Of a DNA stretch of 48,526 bases, positions 41,473-48,526 are shown in pieces. The notes beneath the pieces were generated by a model, which was not told the origin of the DNA, did no database searches, and was given only the letters and a program-made list of their open reading frames with translations. The DNA is from an uncultured Clostridia bacterium. GTDB lineage: Bacteria > Bacillota > Clostridia > Christensenellales > Borkfalkiaceae. The stretch lies in NCBI GenBank assembly GCA_947630325.1, contig CANRHB010000013.1:1-48526 (forward strand), read 5' to 3'. A program made the position numbers and the translations under genes. Within the stretch, counting starts at the first letter, position 1, and every line of letters starts with the position of its first letter.

Positions 41473-42954
41473 ATGCTGGATAAATTTTACGATTATATCG
41501 GCGCGAACTCCCATGTTCCCGTCGTCATCATCTGCATAGCGATCATGTTGCTTGCGGGCTTTTTGGGCACGCGGATCACCAAACTTTTGAAACTCCCCAA
41601 CGTCACCGCCTACATTCTCGTGGGCATTCTCCTTGGGCCCTACTGTTTCGACCTCGTGCCCGAATACGTCTCCTCGGGCATGGACTTTATCTCGGACATC
41701 GCCCTTGCCTTCATCGCGTTCAGCGTGGGCGAATATTTCCGCTTCTCCACCCTCAAAAAGAATGGGCCGCAGGTGGTGGTGATCACCCTCTTCGAGGCGC
41801 TCCTTGCCTCGGTGCTCGTATTCGTGCTTACCTTCTTTATCCTGCGCCTCGGGCTTGCGTTTTCCATCATTTTGGCGGCGCTTGCCTCGGCGACCGCTCC
41901 CGCCTCCACGATGATGACCATCCGCCAGACCCACGCCCGCGGGGACTTTGTGGACACTCTCTTTTCGGTGGTCGCCCTCGACGACGTGGTGAGTTTGCTT
42001 GCGTACAGCGTTGCGGTGTCGGTGGCGCTCGCCTCCCTCGGGAACGGCTTTTCGGCAAGCGACGTCCTCCTTCCCATCGCGTGGAACATCATGATGATCG
42101 CCATCGGGATCGGTTGCGGGTTCCTTCTCAAATTTCTCATGGCGAAACGCTCCACCGATAACCGCCTCATCGTCTCCATCGCGCTCCTGTTTGCGATCTG
42201 CGGCATCGGCGCGGCGGTGGACGTCTCCCCTCTCCTCGGCTGTATGGCGATGGGAACGGTGTATATCAACATTTCGGGCGACGATAAGCTGTTCAAACAG
42301 CTCAACTACTTCTCCCCGCCCATTCTTCTTCTGTTCTTTGTGAAGTCGGGCATCGGCTTCCGCCTCGACGCGCTCGTCAGCACCGAGCACTCTTTGGGCG
42401 GCGTGCCCCTGCTCGTCATCGGCATTCTCTATTTCTTCGTGCGCGTTGCGGGAAAATATCTCGGCGCGTTTGCGGGGTGCGCCATTGTCAAGAAACCAAA
42501 AAAGGTGCGGAACTATTTGGGGCTTGCCCTCTCGCCGCAGGCGGGGGTCGCCATCGGGCTTGCCGCGCTCGGCGCGCGCGTGCTCGGCGGGGACACGGGA
42601 AGTATGCTCGAAACGATCATTCTCTCCTCGAGCATTCTCTATGAACTCGTGGGGCCCGCCCTTGCAAAACTATCCCTCTATCTCTCGGGCTCCTATGGGG
42701 ACCGCGCTCCCGCCGAAGTGACCGAAGGAGAGGGAGCCGAGGCAGTGAAAAAGCCGCCGACAAGGGAGGAGCAGGTCGCCTCGCTCAAAGAACAGCTCTG
42801 CTCCATTCAAAAACAGCTTGCCGTCAAGGAATACGCGCGCTCTCCCGAGGAAGAGGCCTTTCTCGAGGCAACGGAGCCGCCCGAGCCGGACGAGGCCTCC
42901 GAGACCTCGGTGGGCTCCGAATATAACCGAAGAAAATTTATCAACAAGAGGTAA
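41473..42954 (+). CDS. CPA2-family cation:proton antiporter
   Basis: The 493-residue protein has about 12 helices over residues 15-405 and CPA2 landmarks: LLAGFLGTRITKLLKLPNVTAYILVGILLGP, DIALAFIAFSVGEYF, LASATAPASTMMTIRQ, DFVDTLFSVVALDDVVSLLAY, FFVKSGIGFRLDAL and GLALSPQAGVAIGLA. The ALDD aspartates are the likely ion ligands. Unlike Kef proteins it has no TrkA-N domain; the last 85 residues form a charged coiled-coil tail. It probably exchanges Na+ or K+ for H+. It is followed by the mgtC-like gene at 3 bp. Confidence 0.9.
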   Translation: MLDKFYDYIGANSHVPVVIICIAIMLLAGFLGTRITKLLKLPNVTAYILVGILLGPYCFDLVPEYVSSGMDFISDIALAFIAFSVGEYFRFSTLKKNGPQVVVITLFEALLASVLVFVLTFFILRLGLAFSIILAALASATAPASTMMTIRQTHARGDFVDTLFSVVALDDVVSLLAYSVAVSVALASLGNGFSASDVLLPIAWNIMMIAIGIGCGFLLKFLMAKRSTDNRLIVSIALLFAICGIGAAVDVSPLLGCMAMGTVYINISGDDKLFKQLNYFSPPILLLFFVKSGIGFRLDALVSTEHSLGGVPLLVIGILYFFVRVAGKYLGAFAGCAIVKKPKKVRNYLGLALSPQAGVAIGLAALGARVLGGDTGSMLETIILSSSILYELVGPALAKLSLYLSGSYGDRAPAEVTEGEGAEAVKKPPTREEQVASLKEQLCSIQKQLAVKEYARSPEEEAFLEATEPPEPDEASETSVGSEYNRRKFINKR

Positions 42955-42957
42955 CCT

Positions 42958-43674
42958 ATGCCAACCGATTTTATTGCAGACCTTCTCGGCGAATGGTCGG
43001 TACAAGTCAACATTGCGTCCACGGCTCTTAAAACCGTGCTCGTCATCATCATGGCAGTCGTGCTCGGCTGCGAACGGTCGCGCAACCGCCACGCGGCGGG
43101 ACTGAGGACCCTCATCGTGCTCTCCATCGGCTCGATGTTCGCGGGGATCGGGGATATTTATTTTATCACCGTGCTCCATGTGGGCTTTTCCTTCCTGTCG
43201 GCGGCGGTGTTCATCGGCATCTCCATCATCACGGCGAACACCATCATTTTCTCCTCCAAGAACCAGATCATGGGGCTGACGACCTCGGTGGGCGTTTGGG
43301 CGATGTCCATCATCTCCGCCATGCTCGGCTTCGGGCTGTACACGGCGGCGCTCATCGGCTTTGCCGCCCTCATGGTGGGGCTCCTCGCCTTCTCGAAGAT
43401 GGAGACGTACATCAAGAACAAGTCCAACCATTTTGAAATTCATCTGGAACTCAAATCGCGCGGGAGCCTGCAGGACTTCATCACGATGGCGCGGGAATTC
43501 GGGCTCAAGATCGACAATCTCGAAGTCAACCCCGCCTATGCGAACTCGGGGCTGAGCGTGTACACCGTGCGGCTGACGATCGTCGGGAAGGAGTTGAGAA
43601 AGAAGAGCCACAACGACATCATCGAGGCCCTCTCGGTGCTCGACTGCGTCTATTACGTCGAAAAGATCGGCTAA
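42958..43674 (+). CDS. MgtC/SapB family protein
   Basis: The 238-residue protein has the MgtC membrane domain (about 20-150), with LGCERSRNRHAAGLRTLIVLSIGSM (the GxER...AGLRT hallmark). The C-terminal domain (about 160-238) is an ACT-like fold, EIHLELKSRGSLQDFITMAREFGLKIDNLEVNP. MgtC proteins help cells adapt to low Mg2+ or acid. It shares the operon with the antiporter; AAGAGGTAACCT precedes ATG. Confidence 0.9.
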   Translation: MPTDFIADLLGEWSVQVNIASTALKTVLVIIMAVVLGCERSRNRHAAGLRTLIVLSIGSMFAGIGDIYFITVLHVGFSFLSAAVFIGISIITANTIIFSSKNQIMGLTTSVGVWAMSIISAMLGFGLYTAALIGFAALMVGLLAFSKMETYIKNKSNHFEIHLELKSRGSLQDFITMAREFGLKIDNLEVNPAYANSGLSVYTVRLTIVGKELRKKSHNDIIEALSVLDCVYYVEKIG

Positions 43675-43684
43675 AAATTTTGCA

Positions 43685-43717
43685 CAAAAAAAGAACGGCT
43701 CGCCCGTTCTTTTTTTG
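43685..43717 (+). terminator. Terminator after mgtC-like gene
   Basis: AAAAAAAGAACGG pairs with CCGTTCTTTTTTT around a short loop. Confidence 0.9.
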
Positions 43718-43732
43718 TTATGAAGTTACTTG

Positions 43733-43915
43733 CCCACCCCCTTAATCCCCCTCCAATGGAGGGGGTTCCGCTTGCCCCTCTGTGGGGGGTCACCTTCCTG
43801 CCCCTTTCGTGGGAGATTCGTTTTCTTGCCCCCTCCGTGGGGGGGGGCACCTTCCTGCCCCTCCGTGGGAGGTTCGCTTTCTTGCCCCCTCCTTAGGAGG
43901 GGGGTAGGGGGGGGT
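43733..43915. repeat. Degenerate GC hairpin tract
   Basis: Four or more related units (CCCCCTCC-AAT-GGAGGGGG, then CTTGCCCCTCTGTGGGGGG, CTGCCCCTCCGTGGGAGG, CTTGCCCCCTCCTTAGG) lie in tandem between two convergent genes. The family recurs across the window. No gene. Confidence 0.6.
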
Positions 43916-43973
43916 GGTGTCCTTTTCTAAATTACATCACCCTCCCCTCCTCAAGGGTTGGGCACGCGCATAT

Positions 43974-45377
43974 TTATTCGTGGTGCTTAAAAGGCTCAGT
44001 AAGAACGAGCGGGTCGAGCACTTCGTCGAGTTTCTTCTCGTCCATGAGCCCCTCGCGGAGCACGATCTCCTTGATGGACTGCCCCGTTTTCAAGGACTCC
44101 TTGGCGATCTCGGCGGCTTTTAAGTAGCCGATGTAGGGGTTGAGCGCCGTCACGATGCCCACACTGCGGTTCACCCACTCGCTGCAACGTTCGCGGTTGG
44201 CGACAATGCCCACAATGCAGTTATCCGAGAGCGTTCTGACCGCCCCCGAGAGCGCACGGAAGGATTCGAAGAGTTGATAGAAGATGACGGGCTCGAAGGC
44301 GTTGAGTTCGAGCTGTCCCGCCTCCGCCGCCATCGTCACCGTGACGTCGTGCCCGATGACGAGGAAGGCGACCTGGTTGACAACTTCTGGGATGACGGGG
44401 TTGATCTTCCCCGGCATGATGGAAGAGCCGTTCTGCTTGGCGGGCAAAATGATCTCGCCCAGCCCCGTTCTGGGGCCGCTCGACATGAGCCTTAAATCGT
44501 TGCACATCTTGGAGAGGTTGACGGCGAGCGCCTTCAAAGTGCCCGAAACGGCGGCGAAGCTGTCCACGTTCTGCGTGCCGTCGAAGAGGTCGTCCGCGCG
44601 GCAGAGCCTCTCTCCCGTAAGCAGAGACAGTTCCTCGGTGATGTGGTTGAAGTACGCCTCGCGCGCGTTGATGGCGGTGCCGATGGCCGTTGCGCCCATG
44701 TTGATGGTGCGCATCTCCGAAAGAGAGTTTTGGATGCGCTCTTTGGAGCGGGCAATGGAGGTCGCAAAGGCATGGAACGCCTGTCCGAGCCGCATGGGAA
44801 CGGCGTCTTGAAGCTGGGTCCTGCCCATTTTGAGAATGCCGTCGAACTCCTTCGCCTTGGCAAGGAGGGCGCTGTAAAGCCGCCCGAGTTCGGTGTTGAG
44901 TTCGGCCGCAAGGGTAAGCACGGTAAGTTTTCCCGCCGTGGGAATGACGTCGTTGGTGGACTGCTCCATGTTCACGTCGTCGTTGGGGCTGATGATGGAA
45001 TAGTCTCCCTTCTTGCCGCCGAGACGCTCGATGGCGATGTTGGCGATGACCTCGTTGACGTTCATGTTCGCCGAAGTCCCCGCGCCGCCCTGCACAGCGT
45101 CTACGATGAAGTCCTTTCTGTGCTTGCCGTGCAAAATTTCATCGCAGGCTGAAATGATGGCGTCCGCCTTTCTCTCGTCGAGAAGCCCAAACGACTTGTT
45201 GACGATAGCGGCGGCCTTTTTGATGACCACGATGTTGCGGATGAACGCCGAATTGAGCCTTGTGCCCGTGATCTCGAAATTGCCCTTTGCGCGCAGGGTC
45301 TGGATGCCGTAATAGGCGGCGCTGTCGATCGAGAGTTCCCCCACCGAATCGCTCTCTGTTCTGAACTCTTTTTCCAT
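43974..45377 (-). CDS. aspA: Aspartate ammonia-lyase
   Basis: AspA reversibly deaminates aspartate to fumarate. The 467-residue protein belongs to the fumarase/aspartase superfamily: GGAGTSANMNVNEVIAN, DDVNMEQSTNDVIPTAGKL, GRTQLQDAVPMRLGQ and the catalytic-serine loop GSSIMPGKINPVIPE (about residue 315). The HITEELS block follows EAYFN. It is probably monocistronic. CGGAGAAACT precedes ATG. Confidence 0.94.
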   Translation of the reverse strand: MEKEFRTESDSVGELSIDSAAYYGIQTLRAKGNFEITGTRLNSAFIRNIVVIKKAAAIVNKSFGLLDERKADAIISACDEILHGKHRKDFIVDAVQGGAGTSANMNVNEVIANIAIERLGGKKGDYSIISPNDDVNMEQSTNDVIPTAGKLTVLTLAAELNTELGRLYSALLAKAKEFDGILKMGRTQLQDAVPMRLGQAFHAFATSIARSKERIQNSLSEMRTINMGATAIGTAINAREAYFNHITEELSLLTGERLCRADDLFDGTQNVDSFAAVSGTLKALAVNLSKMCNDLRLMSSGPRTGLGEIILPAKQNGSSIMPGKINPVIPEVVNQVAFLVIGHDVTVTMAAEAGQLELNAFEPVIFYQLFESFRALSGAVRTLSDNCIVGIVANRERCSEWVNRSVGIVTALNPYIGYLKAAEIAKESLKTGQSIKEIVLREGLMDEKKLDEVLDPLVLTEPFKHHE

Positions 45378-45419
45378 AGTTTCTCCGCGGGCGTATGCCC
45401 GAAAAAGGTTGTTTTACCT

Positions 45420-45448
45420 ATTATAAACCGCTCTACGCAAAATTGCAA
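45420..45448 (-). promoter_or_regulatory. aspA promoter
   Basis: On the minus strand TTGCAA (45443-45448), 17 bp, TATAAT (45420-45425). A small hairpin (CGGGCATACGCCCG) precedes the binding site. Confidence 0.85.
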
Positions 45449-45525
45449 GCAGTTTGCCTTTTTCTTTGAAAATTGTTTCCTATCTTTGCAAAAAAACGGC
45501 TTTGATGAGGGTGGCAAAGTAACAA

Positions 45526-45560
45526 TACCCCCTCCTTAGGAGGGGGACTAAGGGGTTGGG
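45526..45560. repeat. GC hairpin repeat
   Basis: CCCCCTCCTTAGGAGGGGG followed by ACTAAGGGGTTGGG, the same family as at 24389 and 47420. It sits just after the operon stop at 45583. Confidence 0.6.
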
Positions 45561-45582
45561 CAGAGCCCTCGCACAAACAACC

Positions 45583-46233
45583 TTACAGATCGACCTTTTC
45601 GAAGCGTTTCATGGAGAGATATGCGGCAAGCGAAGTCATGAGGAAATACAGGCACAGCCCTCCGAGCAAAACGGCGAGTTTTATGCCGTAATCCGCAAAG
45701 TCGGGCGTGGCAAGCGGTGCAGCAAACGGCAGATGGCGGATCAAAATCAAGAGCCCGATGAGCACGAACTGCGCCGCCGACGAAATGATAAACGGGACGC
45801 CGACTGTATTCGGACGCAAGAAGTGCAAAGGGAAAAATGCAAGATTGAATGCGCCCAAGACGAGTGCGCCGAATCCGCAGAAGGCGAGATTTGCGCTGTT
45901 TCCCGCCTGGTTTACGAGCAATGCTTCGGGAAACGACGCTTGTTTTATGACGATACAAATCGCCGTCAAAAAAAGGAGCGCGCATTGAAAGGTAGCGGCG
46001 ACTATGATCCGCGCAAGCGGCACATTCCGTTTTTTGACAGGGAGGGAACAGGTAAAAGCCAGATCGCCGTTCTCCCGCGCCGACAAAGAGATGAAGAAAA
46101 TCGACAGCCCCGAAAAGAAGAAAATCACTTCATAGGGATAGTTCGGCACAAAGACAAGCGCCGCAAAAGTCAGAAAGACGAATGCCGTCGGATGCAGACA
46201 AAGGGAAAATTCTTTCTTAATGAGCGCTTTCAT
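45583..46233 (-). CDS. ABC transporter permease (ABC-2 type)
   Basis: The 216-residue protein has six predicted helices (about 15-33, 35-52, 79-98, 109-133, 145-167 and 185-207), typical of short ABC-2 permeases: SLSARENGDLAFTCSLPVKKRNVPLARIIVAA. The 17 bp at its start overlap the upstream ATPase. Substrate unknown; peptides or antibiotics are plausible. Confidence 0.85.
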   Translation of the reverse strand: MKALIKKEFSLCLHPTAFVFLTFAALVFVPNYPYEVIFFFSGLSIFFISLSARENGDLAFTCSLPVKKRNVPLARIIVAATFQCALLFLTAICIVIKQASFPEALLVNQAGNSANLAFCGFGALVLGAFNLAFFPLHFLRPNTVGVPFIISSAAQFVLIGLLILIRHLPFAAPLATPDFADYGIKLAVLLGGLCLYFLMTSLAAYLSMKRFEKVDL

Positions 46234-47059
46234 TTTGCCTCCTTTTTTCCCATTCGAGGTGGATCATGATCTCGTCGAGGGTAGCTTCCCTCCCCTCTTC
46301 GCTCCCTGTTATCAATCCCTCGAACCCTTTCTTGACTTCCTTTACGCCGATTGCCCCAGCCGCGCCCGCCTCCGAAAGCGCGGCAAAGCGTTTGAGCCGA
46401 TACCGCTTCATCAGGGTTTCAAGCGGTTCGTCTAAAAGAAGCGTTCCGTCCGACAGGTAGAGAATTTGGTCGGCAACGCGCATGAGGTCGGAGGTGATGT
46501 GCGTGGAAAACAGCACGGTGACGCCCTGCTTTTTTAGGGTAAGGAGCGTGTCGCAGAAGTCCTCGCGGGAAAGCGGATCGAGCCCGCTCGTCGACTCGTC
46601 CAAAAGGAGCAGTTTTGCCCCGTGAGAGAGGGCGAGCGCAAGGGAAAATTTGATCTTCATGCCCTCCGAAAGTTCACGCACCTTCTTGGAAAGGATGAAC
46701 GCGTATTCCTCGCAGTAACGTTTGAAACTCTCCTCGTTCCAATGCGGATAAAAGCCCGCGACCGCTTTTGCGACGGCGGAGAGAGTTTTATTCGGATAGA
46801 ACCGAAACCCGCCTCCGACATAGCCGATTAGCTCCTTGACTGCGCCTTCTTCCTCCGAAAAGTCTTTGCCGAACACTTTGACGCTTCCTTCGGAAGAGAT
46901 CAGCCGCATGATTGATTTCAGCGTCGTACTCTTTCCCGCGCCGTTCCGACCAATCAGTCCCGCAATTTTCCCCGCCTCCACCGCAAAGGAAAAGCTGTCG
47001 AGCGTAAAATTCGGATAGACCTTTGTTAAGTTTTGGACTTCAAGCGCGCGCAAGGTCAT
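46217..47059 (-). CDS. ABC transporter ATP-binding protein
   Basis: The 280-residue protein has Walker A GRNGAGKST (37-45), signature LSEGMKIKFSLALAL, Walker B LLLLDESTSGLDP (DE followed by S rather than P) and switch H in LFSTHITSD. The C-terminal 60 residues are regulatory. It overlaps the AbrB-type gene by 4 bp upstream and the permease by 17 bp downstream. Confidence 0.92.
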   Translation of the reverse strand: MTLRALEVQNLTKVYPNFTLDSFSFAVEAGKIAGLIGRNGAGKSTTLKSIMRLISSEGSVKVFGKDFSEEEGAVKELIGYVGGGFRFYPNKTLSAVAKAVAGFYPHWNEESFKRYCEEYAFILSKKVRELSEGMKIKFSLALALSHGAKLLLLDESTSGLDPLSREDFCDTLLTLKKQGVTVLFSTHITSDLMRVADQILYLSDGTLLLDEPLETLMKRYRLKRFAALSEAGAAGAIGVKEVKKGFEGLITGSEEGREATLDEIMIHLEWEKRRQNESAH

Positions 47060-47274
47060 TTCTCCTCGTTTTTGACTTGTTTTACGGCATCCCAGAACGC
47101 CTCCGCATACGAAAACGGTTGCAGAGCAATGCCTTGATTTTTATCTGCCATGAGAAGGAGCGCGTCGCCGACGCCAAGAGAGAACATATCGCGCACCTCT
47201 TTAGGAATGACGATCTGCCCTTTTGGACCGATCTTCACGGTCGCAAGATATTTACCTTCGGGAAAGTTTTCCAT
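47056..47274 (-). CDS. AbrB/SpoVT-domain regulator
   Basis: The 72-residue protein has the swapped-hairpin AbrB domain: YLATVKIGPKGQIVIPKEVRDMFSLGVGDALLLMADKNQGIAL (9-51), and a short C-terminal helix. It heads the ABC operon. A 15-bp perfect palindrome lies between its promoter and the binding site, a likely autoregulatory operator. I start at MENFPEGK (47274), preceded by AGGAG. Confidence 0.92.
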   Translation of the reverse strand: MENFPEGKYLATVKIGPKGQIVIPKEVRDMFSLGVGDALLLMADKNQGIALQPFSYAEAFWDAVKQVKNEEK

Positions 47275-47287
47275 AATAATTACTCCT

Positions 47288-47336
47288 AAAAGTATTACTT
47301 TTCTTACATTATAAACTTTTCTTTCCAACTTGTCAA
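47288..47336 (-). promoter_or_regulatory. AbrB-ABC operon promoter and palindrome
   Basis: On the minus strand TTGACA (47331-47336), 17 bp, TATAAT (47308-47313). Palindrome AAAAGTA-T-TACTTTT (47288-47302) lies just downstream of the start point. Confidence 0.85.
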
Positions 47337-47390
47337 CCATTTTTTATGCGCTCAGCATGACGTTTAAAAGAGCCCTTTCGCCGCCCCACA

Positions 47391-47454
47391 CCCCTCTCCC
47401 GCGGAGAGGGTAAAAGATACCCCCTCCTGCGGAGGGGGACTAAGGGGGTGGGCA
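47391..47454. repeat. GC hairpin repeats
   Basis: CCCTCTCCCGCGGAGAGGG (47391 onwards) and CCCCCTCC-TGC-GGAGGGGG (47420-47438), followed by ACTAAGGGGGTGGG. A stub of the 165-bp element (GCTCAGCATGACG) lies at about 47347. Confidence 0.6.
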
Positions 47455-47458
47455 AAGA

Positions 47459-48352
47459 TCACCCCTTTATGTTTTGATACACCAACGTGCCGCTTACGGC
47501 TTTGAGTGCGGCGTCGGCGTGATGTGCGATCTCTCCCGAATCCACGATCCCGATGAGGTCATCCGCCGTCGCATTCTCGCTTGCCGAAACTCTGATGTAG
47601 TAATGGATGTACCCGTTTTCGAGAATATCGAACACGTCTATCCCGAACTCATCTTGCGCCTTGCGCACATTTGGCAGACGCAATAGCGGCGTGTTCTCCT
47701 CTGCGCCGAAACGCTCCCGATACACCTTGCACACTGTCTCGGCAAGTTGGCGGTAAGTTTCGGTTTTGCTCGGCTGATAGGAATAGGTATTGCTTGAAAC
47801 GCGGTCGAGTTCGCTTTGGTACTGCAACGTTACCTTGCCCGCGGCAATCTCTTTCAAGTCGATCTTGTTGAGTTTGCCGACCTTTACCACATTCACCGTA
47901 TTCGTCCCCTCGCTTTCGCTTTCCGCCGTATAAAGATATGTAAGAGCGATGAGTTTGTTGTTTTCGTCCGTCTCGAACCAAACGAATTCGGAGGCGATCT
48001 TCATCGCTTCGGAACCGCTCATTCCCGCGCACATACGCGCAAACGCGGCCGCCTGCTCCGCGTGGTCCTTCTTGAATTCCTCCGCCGTCATGCCGACGAC
48101 GCTGTATCCGCAAACTTCGCACTTATCGCCTTTCATCGTATGAGCGGCCTCCTCGCCTCGGACGGTAAAATGTTCGCAGGTGGACGGGCGCCAGTGCGAA
48201 TTTTCGTCATAAGTCCAAAGTCCGGTGTCAAAGGTGTGCGTATGCCCGACGGACGGCGTGCCGGGCGTGTTCGGCGTATCTGGCGTACCCGCGCACCCCG
48301 CAATACAAAACAACATGAAAGCGGCAATCATTACAAAAACGATCTTCTTCAT
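47459..48352 (-). CDS. Lipoprotein of unknown function
   Basis: The 297-residue protein has a lipoprotein signal peptide ending in CIAGC (cysteine at about 20). It is followed by a Thr/Pro linker (TPDTPNTPGTPSVGHTHTF) and a region rich in His, Cys and Trp: WTYDENSHWRPSTCEHFTVRGEEAAHTMKGDKCEVCGY. The latter resembles the short Ca2+ or metal-like 'H-W-...-C-G' repeats found in many Clostridia surface proteins. The rest is helical without known domain. GAAGGAGAAAAA precedes ATG 48352. Confidence 0.85.
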   Translation of the reverse strand: MKKIVFVMIAAFMLFCIAGCAGTPDTPNTPGTPSVGHTHTFDTGLWTYDENSHWRPSTCEHFTVRGEEAAHTMKGDKCEVCGYSVVGMTAEEFKKDHAEQAAAFARMCAGMSGSEAMKIASEFVWFETDENNKLIALTYLYTAESESEGTNTVNVVKVGKLNKIDLKEIAAGKVTLQYQSELDRVSSNTYSYQPSKTETYRQLAETVCKVYRERFGAEENTPLLRLPNVRKAQDEFGIDVFDILENGYIHYYIRVSASENATADDLIGIVDSGEIAHHADAALKAVSGTLVYQNIKG

Positions 48353-48383
48353 TTTTTCTCCTTCCTCAGCTTTTTCGGGTGAA

Positions 48384-48412
48384 ATTATAGCATTCTTTCT
48401 CGGGAATGTCAA
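48384..48412 (-). promoter_or_regulatory. Lipoprotein promoter
   Basis: On the minus strand TTGACA (48407-48412), 17 bp, TATAAT (48384-48389). Confidence 0.85.
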
Positions 48413-48479
48413 AGCTATATACCAAAATTCCCTTTCTCTCCCTCAATTTTTTCAAATTTGTTGCGGATAGAGAGGCGGG

Positions 48480-48526
48480 CAAAAAAATTTCAAAAAAATT
48501 TTCAAAAAACGCTTGACAAACGGGTG
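48480..48526 (+). promoter_or_regulatory. A-tract region and -35 hexamer at the window end, possibly an rRNA operon promoter
   Basis: Phased A/T tracts (AAAAAAATTTC, AAAAAAATTTTC, AAAAAAC) lie just before TTGACA (48513-48518), as UP elements do at strong promoters. The -10 and the gene lie beyond the window. Confidence 0.45.

Noticed and set aside
43733..43915. CRISPR array
   Set aside because: The units differ in length and sequence, there are no unique spacers of constant size, and no cas genes are near.

Overview
The window looks like a chromosomal segment of a spore-forming, Gram-positive, Clostridia-like bacterium. It carries spoVAD and yunB homologues, the nadD-yqeK-rsfS order known from Bacillus, SpoVT/AbrB-type and XRE regulators, and many consensus housekeeping promoters (TTGACA or TTGCAA, 17 bp, TATAAT). 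Gene bodies are GC-rich and intergenic DNA is littered with short repeats. An uncultured Clostridia lineage is plausible, but I cannot name a taxon from this sequence alone. About four fifths of the genes are on the minus strand.

Layout. 1-6360: an AT-rich end that abruptly replaces the 3' third of spoVAD, then (minus strand) tsaD, prfB and secA. 6504-12787: a DeoC-like protein without catalytic lysines, a small proline-rich membrane protein, rsfS, a nadD-yqeK fusion, an unknown membrane protein, and the recX-birA-nnr operon. 13004-20854: clpB, a PF06541-type membrane protein, a four-gene operon of small membrane proteins with an XRE regulator and twin operators, then tyrS-yigZ. 20988-23945: murG, yunB, a ParE/YefM-type toxin-antitoxin module bracketed by a perfect 25-bp direct repeat, and an amidase-like protein. 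24482-33115: a MarR-regulated fused ABC transporter with a 25-residue microprotein, an RNA methyltransferase, a CNNM/CorC-type transporter, an azoreductase-like flavoprotein, a thioredoxin-reductase-like protein and a YitT protein. 33195-38273: fucO with a membrane partner, then ferrous iron uptake (two FeoA proteins, FeoB and a Cys-rich partner) with four copies of an unrecognised 16-bp dyad. 38809-43674: a GntR-ABC operon, an AT-rich gene of foreign look, and an antiporter-MgtC pair. 43974-48352: aspA, an AbrB-ABC operon and a lipoprotein. The window ends in A-tracts and a -35 hexamer that resemble the start of an rRNA promoter.

Recurring themes. Several genes (nadD-yqeK, recX, the 80-residue protein) have their start codon six bases after an extended -10 box, which predicts leaderless mRNAs. 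Intergenic regions carry a 165-bp element with imperfect 16-bp terminal inverted repeats, GC-rich C5TC2/G2AG5 hairpins, and a GTCGAGCGAAGTCGAGACATC-like family. The points most worth following are the interrupted spoVAD, the duplication-flanked toxin-antitoxin insertion, and the feo regulatory region, where operators and a possible attenuator overlap.
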